DNA of 64,000 bases, from positions 180,042 through 244,041 of the forward strand of contig CADBZY010000002.1 of the NCBI GenBank assembly GCA_902799245.1, in the 5' to 3' direction. A model generated the notes under the pieces. That model was not told where the DNA came from. It was given only the letters and a program-made list of their open reading frames with translations, and ran no database searches. This stretch comes from an uncultured Ruminococcus sp. GTDB taxonomy: Bacteria > Bacillota > Clostridia > Oscillospirales > Acutalibacteraceae. Position numbers and translations under genes: made by a program. Below are positions 23,704 to 32,465 of this stretch, one piece after another (within the stretch, counting starts at the first letter, position 1; every line of letters begins with the position of its first letter).

Positions 23704-25710
23704 ATGGAAAAATTAATGTATCTCTCGGCCGGATCCGGCGTGCTCGCTCTGCTTTACGCTTTGTTACTCACCATGAGGATTAAGCGGCAGGAGGAAGGCA
23801 CAGAGAGAATGAAGCAGATTGCCGCTTCGATCAACGAGGGCGCGCGTGCGTTCCTCTTTTCGGAGTACCGCATTCTGGTCATTTTTGTGGCTGTGCTGTT
23901 CCTTGCCATCGGCATAGGTCTGAACAACTGGCTGACGGCGGTGTGCTTCCTCTGCGGTTCTCTGCTCTCCACGCTGGCGGGCTACTGCGGCATGTCGGTT
24001 GCCACCAAAGCCAACGTCCGCACGGCGAACGCCGCCAAAAAGCACGGCATGAGCAAGGCGCTCTCCGTCGCGTTCTCAGGCGGAGCCGTCATGGGTATGT
24101 GCGTCGCAGGCCTCGGCTTGCTGGGCGTGTGCCTGATCTACGCCATCTCACGCAACACTGACATTCTCTTCGGATTCAGCCTCGGCGCGTCGTCCATCGC
24201 GCTCTTTGCCCGTGTGGGCGGCGGCATTTACACCAAGGCGGCCGACGTGGGCGCTGACCTGGTCGGCAAGGTGGAAGCCGGTATTCCCGAGGACGACCCG
24301 AGAAATCCCGCCGTAATCGCCGATAACGTGGGCGACAACGTGGGCGACGTGGCCGGCATGGGCGCCGACCTCTTTGAAAGCTATGTCGGTTCGCTGATCT
24401 CCGCCATCACGCTCGGCGTAGGACTTGCCGGAAACATGAGCGTCAAGGGCGCTCTCTTCCCAGCGATTCTCTCGGCGGTGGGTCTGATTGCCTCCATCAT
24501 CGGCACCTTCTTTGTGCGCGGCAAGGAAGGCGGCAACCCGCAGACCGCCCTGAACATAGGCACTTATGTCGCTTCCGGCGCTGTGATCGTCGCTTCGCTG
24601 CTTCTCAGCAATTCCATGATGGGCAGCATGAGATACTGCATTCCCGTGATCGCGGGTCTTGTGGTAGGTCTGCTGATCGGCATCATCACGGAAATATACA
24701 CATCGGATCAATTCCTCTTTGTGCGCAAGATCGCCGAACAGTCCAAGACCGGTCCGGCCACCACCATCATCAGCGGTATTGCGGTCGGAATGCAGTCCAC
24801 CCTCTTCCCCATCATCCTGATCGGCATCGGCGTTATTGCCGCGTACCGTTCCTGCGGCGGCGGCTACAACGGACTCTACGGCATCGCGCTGGCGGCGGTG
24901 GGTATGCTCTCCACTACCGGCATTACGGTGGCGGTTGACGCGTACGGCCCCATCGCGGACAACGCCGGCGGCATTGCGGAAATGAGCGGACTTGACGAAT
25001 CGGTGCGCGAGATCACCGACAGCCTCGATTCCGTCGGCAACACGACCGCCGCCATCGGCAAGGGCTTTGCCATCGGCTCCGCAGCGCTCACCGCGCTCGC
25101 GCTGTTCGTTTCCTACGCACACGCGACCAAGCCGGTGCTCGGCGCCATCAATATTCTCGACCCGAAGGTCATCGTGGGTCTGCTCGTGGGCGGTATGCTG
25201 CCCTTCCTCTTCTCGTCGCTCACCATGGACAGCGTTTCCAAGGCTGCCAATGAGATGATCGAGGAAGTCCGCAGACAGTTCCGCGAAATGCCGGGTCTGC
25301 TCGAGGGCACACAGAATCCCGATTACAAGACCTGCGTCAGCATTTCCACACACGCCGCGCTTAAGCAGATGCTCGTTCCCGGCATTATCGCCATTGTCTG
25401 CCCGCTGCTGGTGGGCTTCCTGCTCGGCACGGAGGCACTCGGCGGAATGCTCGCAGGCGCGCTTGTCACAGGCGTGCTGCTGGCGATCTTCATGTCCAAC
25501 TCCGGCGGCGCGTGGGACAACGCCAAGAAATTCATCGAAAGCGGAGGCGGCGACGGCAAGGGCAGCGAATCCCACAAGGCTGCCGTTGTCGGCGATACGG
25601 TGGGCGACCCTTTCAAGGACACCGCCGGTCCGTCCATCAACATTCTCATCAAGCTGATGACCATCGTCGCGCTGGTCTTTGCCCCCATGTTCGGCAAAGG
25701 ATTCTTTTAA
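23704..25710 (+). CDS. hppA: Membrane-bound, K+-dependent ion-pumping pyrophosphatase
   Basis: 668 residues with about 16 membrane helices. Hydrolyses pyrophosphate to pump Na+ and/or H+. Substrate motifs: [20 protein letters not shown] split across positions 170-190, [23 protein letters not shown], and near the C-terminus [25 protein letters not shown] has Ala where K+-independent enzymes have Lys, so it should need K+. DLFESYVG keeps the Glu placed as in Na+-pumping members (H+ pumps of plants have DLFGSYAE), which favours Na+ or dual Na+/H+ transport; this is inference from motif position. Own promoter upstream, repeat and strong terminator downstream. Confidence 0.95.
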   Translation: MEKLMYLSAGSGVLALLYALLLTMRIKRQEEGTERMKQIAASINEGARAFLFSEYRILVIFVAVLFLAIGIGLNNWLTAVCFLCGSLLSTLAGYCGMSVATKANVRTANAAKKHGMSKALSVAFSGGAVMGMCVAGLGLLGVCLIYAISRNTDILFGFSLGASSIALFARVGGGIYTKAADVGADLVGKVEAGIPEDDPRNPAVIADNVGDNVGDVAGMGADLFESYVGSLISAITLGVGLAGNMSVKGALFPAILSAVGLIASIIGTFFVRGKEGGNPQTALNIGTYVASGAVIVASLLLSNSMMGSMRYCIPVIAGLVVGLLIGIITEIYTSDQFLFVRKIAEQSKTGPATTIISGIAVGMQSTLFPIILIGIGVIAAYRSCGGGYNGLYGIALAAVGMLSTTGITVAVDAYGPIADNAGGIAEMSGLDESVREITDSLDSVGNTTAAIGKGFAIGSAALTALALFVSYAHATKPVLGAINILDPKVIVGLLVGGMLPFLFSSLTMDSVSKAANEMIEEVRRQFREMPGLLEGTQNPDYKTCVSISTHAALKQMLVPGIIAIVCPLLVGFLLGTEALGGMLAGALVTGVLLAIFMSNSGGAWDNAKKFIESGGGDGKGSESHKAAVVGDTVGDPFKDTAGPSINILIKLMTIVALVFAPMFGKGFF

Positions 25711-25899
25711 GCGCTCGCATACGCTCGCTAATTGAAAACTGAAAACTGAAGACTTAAGACTTAATAATACATGATATACAAAAGAAATAAAGGAGTCGCC
25801 TATGCACTTTGAATACAAATTTCAGCGCGCAGCGCTCCTTTATTCTTCATTTTTCAATTTTCAGTCTTAAGTCTTAAGTTAGCGAACGAATGTGAGCGC
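25711..25899. repeat. Stop-codon-linked intergenic repeat, copy 4 (full form with terminal inverted repeats)
   Basis: 189 bp. The left end GCGCTCGCATACGCTCGC follows the hppA TAA directly; the right end (25879-25899) is its inverted copy, 18 of 21 matching. Inside, GAAAACTGAAAACTGAAG and AAGACTTAAGACTTAA are mirrored by TCAATTTTCAGTCTTAAG. The hairpin AGCGCGCAGCGCT lies near 25823. No protein of convincing length is encoded. Confidence 0.85.
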
Positions 25900-25904
25900 A
25901 CGAC

Positions 25905-25962
25905 GCCCGGCAGGGTTCACAGGCTTTTGGACTGGCCGTGTGACCCCTGCCGGGCTGAATTT
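25905..25962. terminator. Strong terminator between hppA and the epimerase gene
   Basis: GCCCGGCAGGG (25905-25915) pairs with CCCTGCCGGGC (25945-25955); the stem continues inward with TTCACA/TGTGA-type pairs. A T run follows on the plus strand, and the genes on each side converge. Confidence 0.88.
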
Positions 25963-25964
25963 TT

Positions 25965-26867
25965 TTATAGATTGCTGTCAATATACTCCATGTAGGGATT
26001 GCGCCTGTAAACGCTGTCAGGATTGTCCCTGAACCATTCAAACTCTTCCCGCAATCCCTGTTCCAGCGGCATGGTGTCGGGCATGAGTGCCGACTGACGG
26101 CTCACGTCAAGCACGTATTCGTAATCGTGGAAGCAGAAGTAATTCCGCTGAAATACCGATCTGTCCACGCTGACGAAACGCGGCGTTTTTCCCGCTATGC
26201 GGTAGCACAGTTCCGCCCATTCCTTGACTGTGACGGTTTCCGGATTGCCCACATTGAAGACTTTCCGCTCCGGGTGCTTTTCCAAAAGAATCTCAACGAA
26301 CCGGCAGAGGTCGCGCACGTGGAAGAACTGCAGCTTCATGCTGCCGTCGCCGGGAAGATAGAAGGGTCTGTCCCGCATCGCGCAGTCGAATACAAAGCCC
26401 TCGCGGTAGAGGTTTTCGTACTTTCCGTAGAAATACGGCGGCCGGAGCATATATGCGTTCGGCACGTTTTCCCTGAGATATTCCTCCGCTTGCAGCTTGT
26501 TGGTGCCGTAATCGCCCCAGATCGAATTGCGGCCGCAATCCTGTTCCTCGGTGAAGGGCTGCGCATTGGTTTCGGGATAAACCGCGCTGGAGCTGATGAA
26601 GATATAATCCTCAAAGCATACGCCGGAATCAACCAGCGTTCTGACATGTTCCTCGGTGTAGGCGGTAATGTCGAGAATCGCGTCGAAATGCTTTCCTCTG
26701 AGCAGATCGCCCAGTTGCGTGCGGTCGCAGTTGATATGCGTCACGCCGCTGACCTGCGGCCTACTGCCGCGGTTAAGTACGGTCACGTCATACCCTTTTT
26801 TTACGAAGTATTCCGCCGTGTATTTGCTGACGAATGTCGTGCCGCCTGTCAAGAGAAATTTCTTCAA
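25965..26867 (-). CDS. NAD-dependent epimerase/dehydratase family protein
   Basis: 300 residues from TTG 26867: GGGAGG lies nine bases upstream, whereas the nearby ATG codons abut it. Extended SDR with the nucleotide motif KKFLLTGGTTFVSKYTAEYF, strand-end AYTEEHV, the active-site SSSAVYPET and Tyr-Lys in DYGTNKLQAEEYLRE. It lacks features that would fix a substrate; close family members act on nucleotide sugars or bind RNA-like substrates (CSP41-like). It precedes nothing of clear relation and is followed by a terminator, and the alpha/beta hydrolase gene lies 36 bases upstream on the same strand. Confidence 0.8.
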   Translation of the reverse strand: MKKFLLTGGTTFVSKYTAEYFVKKGYDVTVLNRGSRPQVSGVTHINCDRTQLGDLLRGKHFDAILDITAYTEEHVRTLVDSGVCFEDYIFISSSAVYPETNAQPFTEEQDCGRNSIWGDYGTNKLQAEEYLRENVPNAYMLRPPYFYGKYENLYREGFVFDCAMRDRPFYLPGDGSMKLQFFHVRDLCRFVEILLEKHPERKVFNVGNPETVTVKEWAELCYRIAGKTPRFVSVDRSVFQRNYFCFHDYEYVLDVSRQSALMPDTMPLEQGLREEFEWFRDNPDSVYRRNPYMEYIDSNL

Positions 26868-26902
26868 GGTCATCATCCTCCCTCTCATGCAGTAAACAAA
26901 AT

Positions 26903-28000
26903 TCACACAAGATGATTATCGTAAAACTTGACAAATCTTTCAAAAAGCGCCTTGTCGAGCATATTGCACCATCTGCCGCGGTCGAGATGCTCCCGAATAT
27001 ATGCCGCTTTTTCCGAGGCAAAACGCTCTTTGTTTTCTTCGGCTTTGTAATCATAATCGAGCGTTTCCAGCCACTTGTCGAATTCCGCGTTGAATTCATT
27101 GACGTAGGTCATATCGTTGTAAACATAGCTGTGTCCCCTGTCCTCCAAGCGCAGGAATGTGAACCGCTTGTCGTCCTTGTATTTTTCGTAAAACTTATCG
27201 CAGCCGTATTGGATGGGAACAATATCGTCATCCGCGCTGTGCAGCACAAAAACCGCCGCGTTTGACGCCTCAAATCCGTCCATGGCCGTCGCAGAGCCAT
27301 ACTCGCCGAACTTCGCGCTTTCATACAGATGGAAGAACGGCATCATGGCATAAATGCCTTTGTCCACCATTTTCATGCCCTCCGCTTCGAGCAGGTCGGA
27401 GGAACGGTTGAAGCCGGAACATTCCACGACCGCCTTCACCTCGGGATGGTATTGCAGCACGCTGCACACAGAGTATCCGCCCCAGCTATGTCCGAAAAGC
27501 ATAATGGGAAGCTTTCTCAAATGGGCAAAGGCTTCATTTTTCTCCACAAAGGTGATCGCCCTGTCAAGGTCAATGACTCCCTGCGGCAATCCCCCGACAC
27601 CCTCGCCTTCGCTCTCGTCATTGCCTGTTGCGTCGTAGGCAAAAACATAATATCCGTACTTCGCGAAATAATACGCGCAGTCCATGTAGGAATTATGTCC
27701 GCCGCCGCCGAATCCGTGCGCCAGAACGATAATACCCTTCTGATAGTCGCCTAAGCTGTACATGTAGCCCGTGAGCATCTGCCCTTTGTCGGACGGGAAC
27801 TGGTACTTGGTGCGCTCCAATCCCGGAAAATCTTCCACGTTCAGCATAAGCGGCCCGTAACTCTCAAACCGCTTGTTAAAATTATCCTCGTACACATACA
27901 CCGACATTATACCGTCCGCGATGACCAGCAGTATCAGAATAATGCACACGGCAATGCCGAATTTCTTTTTGCCCGACATTTTTTGCTTCATTCTTGCCAT
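26903..28000 (-). CDS. Membrane-anchored alpha/beta hydrolase
   Basis: 365 residues. An N-terminal helix (FGIAVCIILILLVIADGIMS) should anchor it outside the cell. Catalytic triad candidates: Ser in the nucleophile elbow LFGHSWGGYS, Asp in LHSADDDIVP and His in EDRGHSYVY. HGFGGGGHNSYMD forms the oxyanion loop. The C-terminal 60 residues (YDYKAEENKERFASEKAAY and on) are an added helical segment. Substrate unknown; esterase or peptidase are both possible. Confidence 0.82.
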   Translation of the reverse strand: MARMKQKMSGKKKFGIAVCIILILLVIADGIMSVYVYEDNFNKRFESYGPLMLNVEDFPGLERTKYQFPSDKGQMLTGYMYSLGDYQKGIIVLAHGFGGGGHNSYMDCAYYFAKYGYYVFAYDATGNDESEGEGVGGLPQGVIDLDRAITFVEKNEAFAHLRKLPIMLFGHSWGGYSVCSVLQYHPEVKAVVECSGFNRSSDLLEAEGMKMVDKGIYAMMPFFHLYESAKFGEYGSATAMDGFEASNAAVFVLHSADDDIVPIQYGCDKFYEKYKDDKRFTFLRLEDRGHSYVYNDMTYVNEFNAEFDKWLETLDYDYKAEENKERFASEKAAYIREHLDRGRWCNMLDKALFERFVKFYDNHLV

Positions 28001-28023
28001 GAAAAACCCTCCCCTCTGTCAGT

Positions 28024-28368
28024 TCACGCTCTCAGCGTCAGCGCCAGAACATATCCTTCGTCCGTGCGCACCGAACGCATGTCGAAACTCCTGTGACGGT
28101 TCTTGGCGATGATCCGCACTGCCATGCGCACGGTATAGCAGATGTTCGCGTCGTCCGGCTCTATGTCGTTGGATTTGATCAGCTCGGCGGCGATTTTGGA
28201 AATCTCCTCCACGTCCAGCGAAAAGGAAGTCAGTCCTTCGCTCTCCGCCTTCGCAAGCTCCGCCGAAAGAACAGGTGTATACCTCGCGGCAATCTGGAGC
28301 GCCGCAAGGTTGCAGACCGTCATCTCCTGCTGTCCCACGTCGCCTTGAAAATTATTGATGTCTCTCAT
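28024..28368 (-). CDS. Hypothetical protein
   Basis: 114 residues; I do not recognise the family. The N-terminal part is helical with a Gln-rich start (NNFQGDVGQQEMTVCNLAAL), the middle acidic (LDVEEISKIAAELIKSNDIEPDD), and the C-terminal third holds ICYTVRMAVRIIAKNRHRSFDMRS. No signal peptide, helix pair or metal site is evident. It ends 23 bases before the hydrolase gene on the same strand, so the two are probably cotranscribed. Confidence 0.65.
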   Translation of the reverse strand: MRDINNFQGDVGQQEMTVCNLAALQIAARYTPVLSAELAKAESEGLTSFSLDVEEISKIAAELIKSNDIEPDDANICYTVRMAVRIIAKNRHRSFDMRSVRTDEGYVLALTLRA

Positions 28369-28484
28369 TTTTTCAATTACCTCCGTGTATCCTTTACATG
28401 TATTATACCGATTGCATGGATAATTGTCAACCCGCCTAAAAAAACTCGAAAATTGAGGATTTATTGATTTTCGATAAATTATGC

Positions 28485-28513
28485 TTGACTTTCAATGATG
28501 TAAGGTATATAAT
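28485..28513 (+). promoter_or_regulatory. Sigma-A promoter of the lipoprotein gene
   Basis: TTGACT (28485-28490) and TATAAT (28508-28513), 17 bases apart, 60 bases before the ATG. Confidence 0.8.
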
Positions 28514-28573
28514 AGTCCCGACAATAAGCGGTAAACGCCTTGTTGTCCATCAAACAGGAAAGAATGATCTGCC

Positions 28574-29098
28574 ATGAAAATCAAAAGAATCATCTGCGCC
28601 GTTTTAGCGCTCGCCATACTGGCTGCGCTTGCGGGATGCGGCTCCAAAAGCGAACTGAAAAACATTTCCAAGATACTGTCGGTCGACTGCTCCGGCGCGG
28701 AGATCGTAAGCCAATACGACTCGCACGGCGGCTTTCACGGGGACGGCACATCATTTTACGCGCTGCAATGCAGCGACAGTTCTACATTGGAAGCCATCCA
28801 GGCCAGCGACGAATGGAAACCGTTTCCGCTTTCCGACAGCCTGAAAACCGCGATATGGGGATTACAGGATGAGGAACACGACTACGCACCCATGATCATC
28901 AAGGACAACGACTGGGACAATCCGCTGATTCCGCAGGTGGAAAACGGGTATTACTTCTTCCGCGACCGCCACAGCTTTGCCGCCGACCCGAAGGACGATT
29001 CCGCGTTCTTGGACGAAAGCCGTCCTTCCTACAATTTCACCATCGCCATCTACGACACCGATACCAATATGCTGTATTATTCCGAATTTGACACCTGA
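28574..29098 (+). CDS. Putative lipoprotein
   Basis: 174 residues. Lipoprotein signal peptide MKIKRIICAVLALAILAALAGC, with a LAGC lipobox and Cys22 as the lipidated residue. The mature part, about 150 residues, is acidic and aromatic (HDYAPMIIKDNDWDNP, GYYFFRDRH, NFTIAIYDTDTNMLYYSEFD) and belongs to no family I recognise. Monocistronic between its own promoter and terminator. Probably a small membrane-tethered extracellular protein. Confidence 0.8.
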   Translation: MKIKRIICAVLALAILAALAGCGSKSELKNISKILSVDCSGAEIVSQYDSHGGFHGDGTSFYALQCSDSSTLEAIQASDEWKPFPLSDSLKTAIWGLQDEEHDYAPMIIKDNDWDNPLIPQVENGYYFFRDRHSFAADPKDDSAFLDESRPSYNFTIAIYDTDTNMLYYSEFDT

Positions 29099-29114
29099 TG
29101 ATTCTGAATCACAA

Positions 29115-29157
29115 AACCGACAAGTCAGCCGTTCCGGTTAACCTGTCGGTTTTTTTA
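29115..29157 (+). terminator. Terminator after the lipoprotein gene
   Basis: AACCGACA (29115-29122) pairs with TGTCGGTT (29144-29151), followed by a T run. Confidence 0.85.
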
Positions 29158-29182
29158 TTTGGCACTGTATCGGGAAAGCACG

Positions 29183-29473
29183 TCAGTCCTTCTTCTCGAT
29201 GGTGTAGCCCAGCTTGATGATGCATTTGAGGGTCTCAAGGGCGGTGTTGCGGTCGTAGGACTTCTCGTCGTCGCTCAGTTCGTCATATTCAATCAGGCAG
29301 GGATGCTTCTTTTCCTCGTCGTTGCGCTCTGCGCCGTAGGTCCAGCCCTGATTGAGCCTGCCGGCGGCCCATACTTCGTGTGTGTTCTTGGCCAGCAGCT
29401 CGGTGAGCTTTAAAATCTCCTCGCTGAGCGCAACATCGGAAGTATCAATCGGCGTGGGTTTGTATTCTGACAT
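29183..29473 (-). CDS. RyR domain protein
   Basis: 96 residues, almost entirely one RyR domain: YKPTPIDTSDVALSEEILKL, then LLAKNTHEVWAAGRLNQGW, TYGAERNDEEKKHP, and LIEYDELSDDEKSYDRNTAL followed by KCIIKLGY. The W-A-x-x-R...GW and 'P.L.pYdeL.d.eK..dR' signatures are those of the repeats first seen in ryanodine receptors. Bacterial copies are widespread, often in mobile or conflict-related contexts, and their ligand is mostly unknown. It has its own promoter (29507-29535) and no obvious partner gene. Confidence 0.9.
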   Translation of the reverse strand: MSEYKPTPIDTSDVALSEEILKLTELLAKNTHEVWAAGRLNQGWTYGAERNDEEKKHPCLIEYDELSDDEKSYDRNTALETLKCIIKLGYTIEKKD

Positions 29474-29506
29474 GATTCATTACTCCTTTTATGGTTTGTG
29501 CCTATT

Positions 29507-29535
29507 ATTCTACTCTATATCGTCCAATTATTCAA
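29507..29535 (-). promoter_or_regulatory. Sigma-A promoter of the RyR-domain gene
   Basis: Minus strand: TTGAAT (29535-29530), 17-base spacer, TAGAAT (29512-29507), 34 bases before the start codon. Confidence 0.65.
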
Positions 29536-29592
29536 TAGAATAATGTAAATCTTTGTGTATAAATTTTTAAATCTGGTTTGGCAAAATCATTG

Positions 29593-29621
29593 TTGACATC
29601 ATTTCAAAAAGCAACTATAAT
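29593..29621 (+). promoter_or_regulatory. Sigma-A promoter of the double GNAT operon
   Basis: TTGACA (29593-29598) and TATAAT (29616-29621), 17 bases apart; transcription should start about 40 bases before the first GNAT gene. Confidence 0.88.
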
Positions 29622-29671
29622 GAAAAAAACAAAGTGATTGTTTATCAATAACATGAAGGAGCCAATACAAC

Positions 29672-30178
29672 ATGAGAATCAGACCCTACAAACCCTGCGA
29701 CGGAGACTTGATTGCCGGATGGCTGAAAGACGAAAAGATTTTTAATATGTGGTGCGCCGGAAAATACGCCTATCCCATGACAAGCGAACAGCTCAATGAA
29801 CGCTATGACAGCGCGCGGGACAACCCCTGCGAATATATGTTCACGGCCATCGACGACGACGGCACGCCGGTGGGCTACTTCCTGCTGAGAAATGCCGACT
29901 GGGAAGCGCAGTCGGTTCACATGGGATTCATCGTGATCGACGCCGCGAAACGCGGCAAGGGCTTCGGCAAGCAGATGCTCACCATGGCCAAAAAATACTG
30001 CTTTGAAATACTCGGCATGAAGCGCATTACGCTCGGCGTATTCCACATCAACCCCCGCGCCATCGACTGCTACGAATCGGCCGGCTTCATTCCCTACGCC
30101 ACAGAGGACGAACCCTTCATCTTCAACGGCAGAGAGTGGAAGGTCATCGATATGGAGTGTGTCTGCCGCGATGAATGA
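29672..30178 (+). CDS. GNAT family N-acetyltransferase (RimJ/RimL-like)
   Basis: 168 residues. The acetyl-CoA site is FIVIDAAKRGKGFGKQMLTM, and GVFHINPRAIDCYESAGFIPY is the usual C-terminal motif B. The N-terminal IRPYKPCDGDLIAGWLKDEK matches RimJ/RimL-type enzymes, which acetylate protein N-termini or small molecules. Ends by overlapping the next acetyltransferase gene by 8 bases, so translation is likely coupled. Confidence 0.85.
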   Translation: MRIRPYKPCDGDLIAGWLKDEKIFNMWCAGKYAYPMTSEQLNERYDSARDNPCEYMFTAIDDDGTPVGYFLLRNADWEAQSVHMGFIVIDAAKRGKGFGKQMLTMAKKYCFEILGMKRITLGVFHINPRAIDCYESAGFIPYATEDEPFIFNGREWKVIDMECVCRDE

Positions 30179-30749
30179 TGCAGCTTTGGTCATACGCCCT
30201 GTCACACCCGACGACGCGGAAGCACTCGCGGACATCTACGGCTATTACGTGGAGAGGACGGCGGTATCGTTTGAGTATGTTCCGCCCACAGCCAATGAAT
30301 TCCGCGGGAGAATATCCCGCATTTTGCAGAATTATCCCTATATTGCGGCGGTAAGTGGGGACAGAATCATCGGCTACGCCTACGCGAGGGAATTTGTGGG
30401 ACGCGCGGCATGTTCGCGGTGCGTGGAGGTGTCGGTCTACATAGCGCACGACTGCCGACGCACCGGCGCGGGAAGGGCAATATACGGGGAAATGGAGCGG
30501 CTGCTGGGCGACAGGGGCATTCTCAACGTCTACGCGAGCATCGCCTACGCCGACGCCGAGGACGAATATCTCACCCACGACAGCATCCAGTTCCACACGC
30601 GCATGGGCTACAAACAGGTCGCGCGTTTTCACCAATGCGGATGGAAATTCGGGCGCTGGTACGACCTGCTCTGGGTCGAAAAATTCTTAGGCGCGCACGT
30701 TTCTTCGTCAAGTGAATCATTGACCGTCTGCGGCGCTGAAATTGATTAA
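30171..30749 (+). CDS. GNAT family N-acetyltransferase (phosphinothricin/methionine sulfone type)
   Basis: 192 residues from ATG 30171. The outline is that of the PAT/MddA group: VIRPVTPDDAEALADIYGYY, VERTAVSFEYVPPT, GYAYAREF, VEVSVYIAHDCRRTGAGRAI split at the CoA loop, and HTRMGYKQVARFHQCGWKFG with WYDLLWVEK. Such enzymes acetylate the amino group of methionine sulfoximine, methionine sulfone or phosphinothricin. The exact substrate is not given by sequence. Confidence 0.87.
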   Translation: MNDAALVIRPVTPDDAEALADIYGYYVERTAVSFEYVPPTANEFRGRISRILQNYPYIAAVSGDRIIGYAYAREFVGRAACSRCVEVSVYIAHDCRRTGAGRAIYGEMERLLGDRGILNVYASIAYADAEDEYLTHDSIQFHTRMGYKQVARFHQCGWKFGRWYDLLWVEKFLGAHVSSSSESLTVCGAEID

Positions 30750-30765
30750 CGGGGAGATCGTACGC

Positions 30766-32325
30766 GTGAATAATACTATTTATTATGCCCCTGTTCAAAA
30801 AGGGAAAAAGTCTGTAAAAAAATCCATCGGAATCATTCTCTGCGTTCTGCTGGGACTCTTTGTGATCAGCCTTGCGGTGGTTTTCCCAAAATCCAGACTG
30901 TTTGTGGTAGAACTGGGAGACAACCTTTCGGCAAGTCCCTCGGATTACCTTTTCGGGTATGGATTTATCGTTGACCGCGCCGCGATCGACGTGGAAGAAG
31001 TCAATACGGGCAAAGTCGGAGACTACCGGGGAACAGCGAGGCTGTTTTTCTATCACTATTCGTTTGACGTGAAGGTGCGGGACACCACTCCGCCCGAAAT
31101 AACACCCTTTACGGAGGAATTGTACATTGCAACGGGCAGAGAATACGCCCCTGAAAATTTCGCCGACGCCATCAGCGACCTTTCGGGAGATGTTCAATGC
31201 CGGATTATCTATGCAGACGGCAAATCGGAAAAAATATCCTTTCCTGCGTCCGGTCATTACAGTCTGTCGCTGGAAGCGGAGGACGCATCGGGAAATATCG
31301 GAACGCGGAAGATTTCGTTCACCGTGGACGATCCGCCGGTGATCATCGGCGCGTTTGACAGACATCTTCCTGTGGGTACGGACTTTGACATCACCACAGC
31401 CGCCGCGGTCGATACCGGCGACGGCAACATCACCGACAGAATGCAGATCGACCGCGGCGACTTTGACCCGCGCAGAGAAGGCGATTACACCGTCACCTAC
31501 ACCGTCGCGGACAGTCACGGACTCGTGACGGAAAAGGCCGTCACCCTTTCGGTATGCAGCAGGCGGAAGCTGTCGCTGTACAGAGATGCTGTTTCTCTCC
31601 GTCCCGACGAGCTGAAACTGCTCTGCGACGCGGATTATTTTACATACAAGCCCCTTGACACGCCGGATTACCACAGAGCCGTGAAAATGATCGAGCCGAC
31701 GCTGGTCAACTTCAAGCAGATCAGAAGCAACGGATACGCGGCGGGCAGCGGCTGCATTTACAGGATCACCCCTGACTACGTGTATCTTCTGTCCGTCAGT
31801 CATGTGATGAAGGAAACGCACAGCCAATGCAACGTGATGTTTTTTGACGGAGCCACCGTCAGGGAGAACATTGACTACGTGACATCCAAAAAACACAATG
31901 AACTTGCCCTGTGCCGGATACCGACCTCTGACATTCCGGCAGATACGCTGATGACGCTCCGGCAGGTATATGTCGACCGCGATATTTACAGCAAGCTGTC
32001 GAAGGGCGATGAGGTGATCGTCTACGCGAAGCACTGGTCTGGAACCGACAAAGACATTATCAAGTGTCTGAAAATAAAGTGGCTGACCGCGTCCATCAGC
32101 GAATTCAATCTCTACAACTCCCTGCTGGAAACCACCGAGGGCGTCGTCAGCGGCATGAGCGGCACAGCGGTGATCGACCTCAGGGGAAATCTTGCCGGTC
32201 TGGCCAGTGCCTACGGAACAGCCACCGAAAGCAAGTACGCCGTCAGCGCGTTTCACAGCAAGATTGACGTTCTGGACGAAGTGGAAGCGTCTCTTGCGGC
32301 AGGACAATTTGACAACGCGGCATAA
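30766..32325 (+). CDS. Membrane-anchored trypsin-like peptidase with Ig-like domains
   Basis: 519 residues from GTG 30766 (GGGGAG nine bases upstream). One membrane helix at about 21-40, two Ig-like (DUF5011-type) domains at about 100-265, each with TVDD/GDYTVTYTV edges, then a trypsin-like fold. Candidate triad: His346 in LLSVSHVMKE, Glu379 in KHNELALCRI where Asp is normal, and Ser465 in VVSGMSGTAV. The Glu in place of Asp is unusual and may lower or abolish activity. It follows the GNAT genes closely but has no functional tie that I can see. Topology puts the peptidase outside. Confidence 0.72.
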   Translation: MNNTIYYAPVQKGKKSVKKSIGIILCVLLGLFVISLAVVFPKSRLFVVELGDNLSASPSDYLFGYGFIVDRAAIDVEEVNTGKVGDYRGTARLFFYHYSFDVKVRDTTPPEITPFTEELYIATGREYAPENFADAISDLSGDVQCRIIYADGKSEKISFPASGHYSLSLEAEDASGNIGTRKISFTVDDPPVIIGAFDRHLPVGTDFDITTAAAVDTGDGNITDRMQIDRGDFDPRREGDYTVTYTVADSHGLVTEKAVTLSVCSRRKLSLYRDAVSLRPDELKLLCDADYFTYKPLDTPDYHRAVKMIEPTLVNFKQIRSNGYAAGSGCIYRITPDYVYLLSVSHVMKETHSQCNVMFFDGATVRENIDYVTSKKHNELALCRIPTSDIPADTLMTLRQVYVDRDIYSKLSKGDEVIVYAKHWSGTDKDIIKCLKIKWLTASISEFNLYNSLLETTEGVVSGMSGTAVIDLRGNLAGLASAYGTATESKYAVSAFHSKIDVLDEVEASLAAGQFDNAA

Positions 32326-32333
32326 TAAAACGC

Positions 32334-32376
32334 AAGCTCCCGCCGGAGAAGAGTATCATGGCGGGAGCTTTTTTGC
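32334..32376 (+). terminator. Terminator after the trypsin-like gene
   Basis: An 11-bp perfect stem, AAGCTCCCGCC (32334-32344) with GGCGGGAGCTT (32360-32370), followed by TTTTG. Confidence 0.9.
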
Positions 32377-32465
32377 ACTCTTTTCAGAATAGAGAATAGT
32401 ATACTAACAGGTGATAGTGCTATAGAATATCGCTTAACCTTTATCCTGAAAGGAGTCCTGTCAGT

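Noticed and set aside
24148..25818. 556-codon frame on the minus strand opposite hppA
   Set aside because: It is antisense to a clear membrane pyrophosphatase, has a His/Asp/Ala-rich composition typical of shadow frames in GC-rich DNA, and no ribosome site or family match.
25803..25871. Small ORF (about 22 codons) with AGGAG upstream inside repeat copy 4
   Set aside because: It runs through the conserved GC hairpin of the element and is not shared by other copies, so it is likely chance.
30571..32307. 578-codon frame on the minus strand opposite the trypsin-like gene
   Set aside because: Longer than the real gene but without recognisable domains; the plus-strand frame has helix, Ig-like and protease motifs and a ribosome site.
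32374..32405. Promoter TTGCAC/TAGTAT or sporulation-sigma motif before the 32466 gene
   Set aside because: The boxes are weak and spacing to a sporulation -35 does not fit; I cannot name a promoter there.
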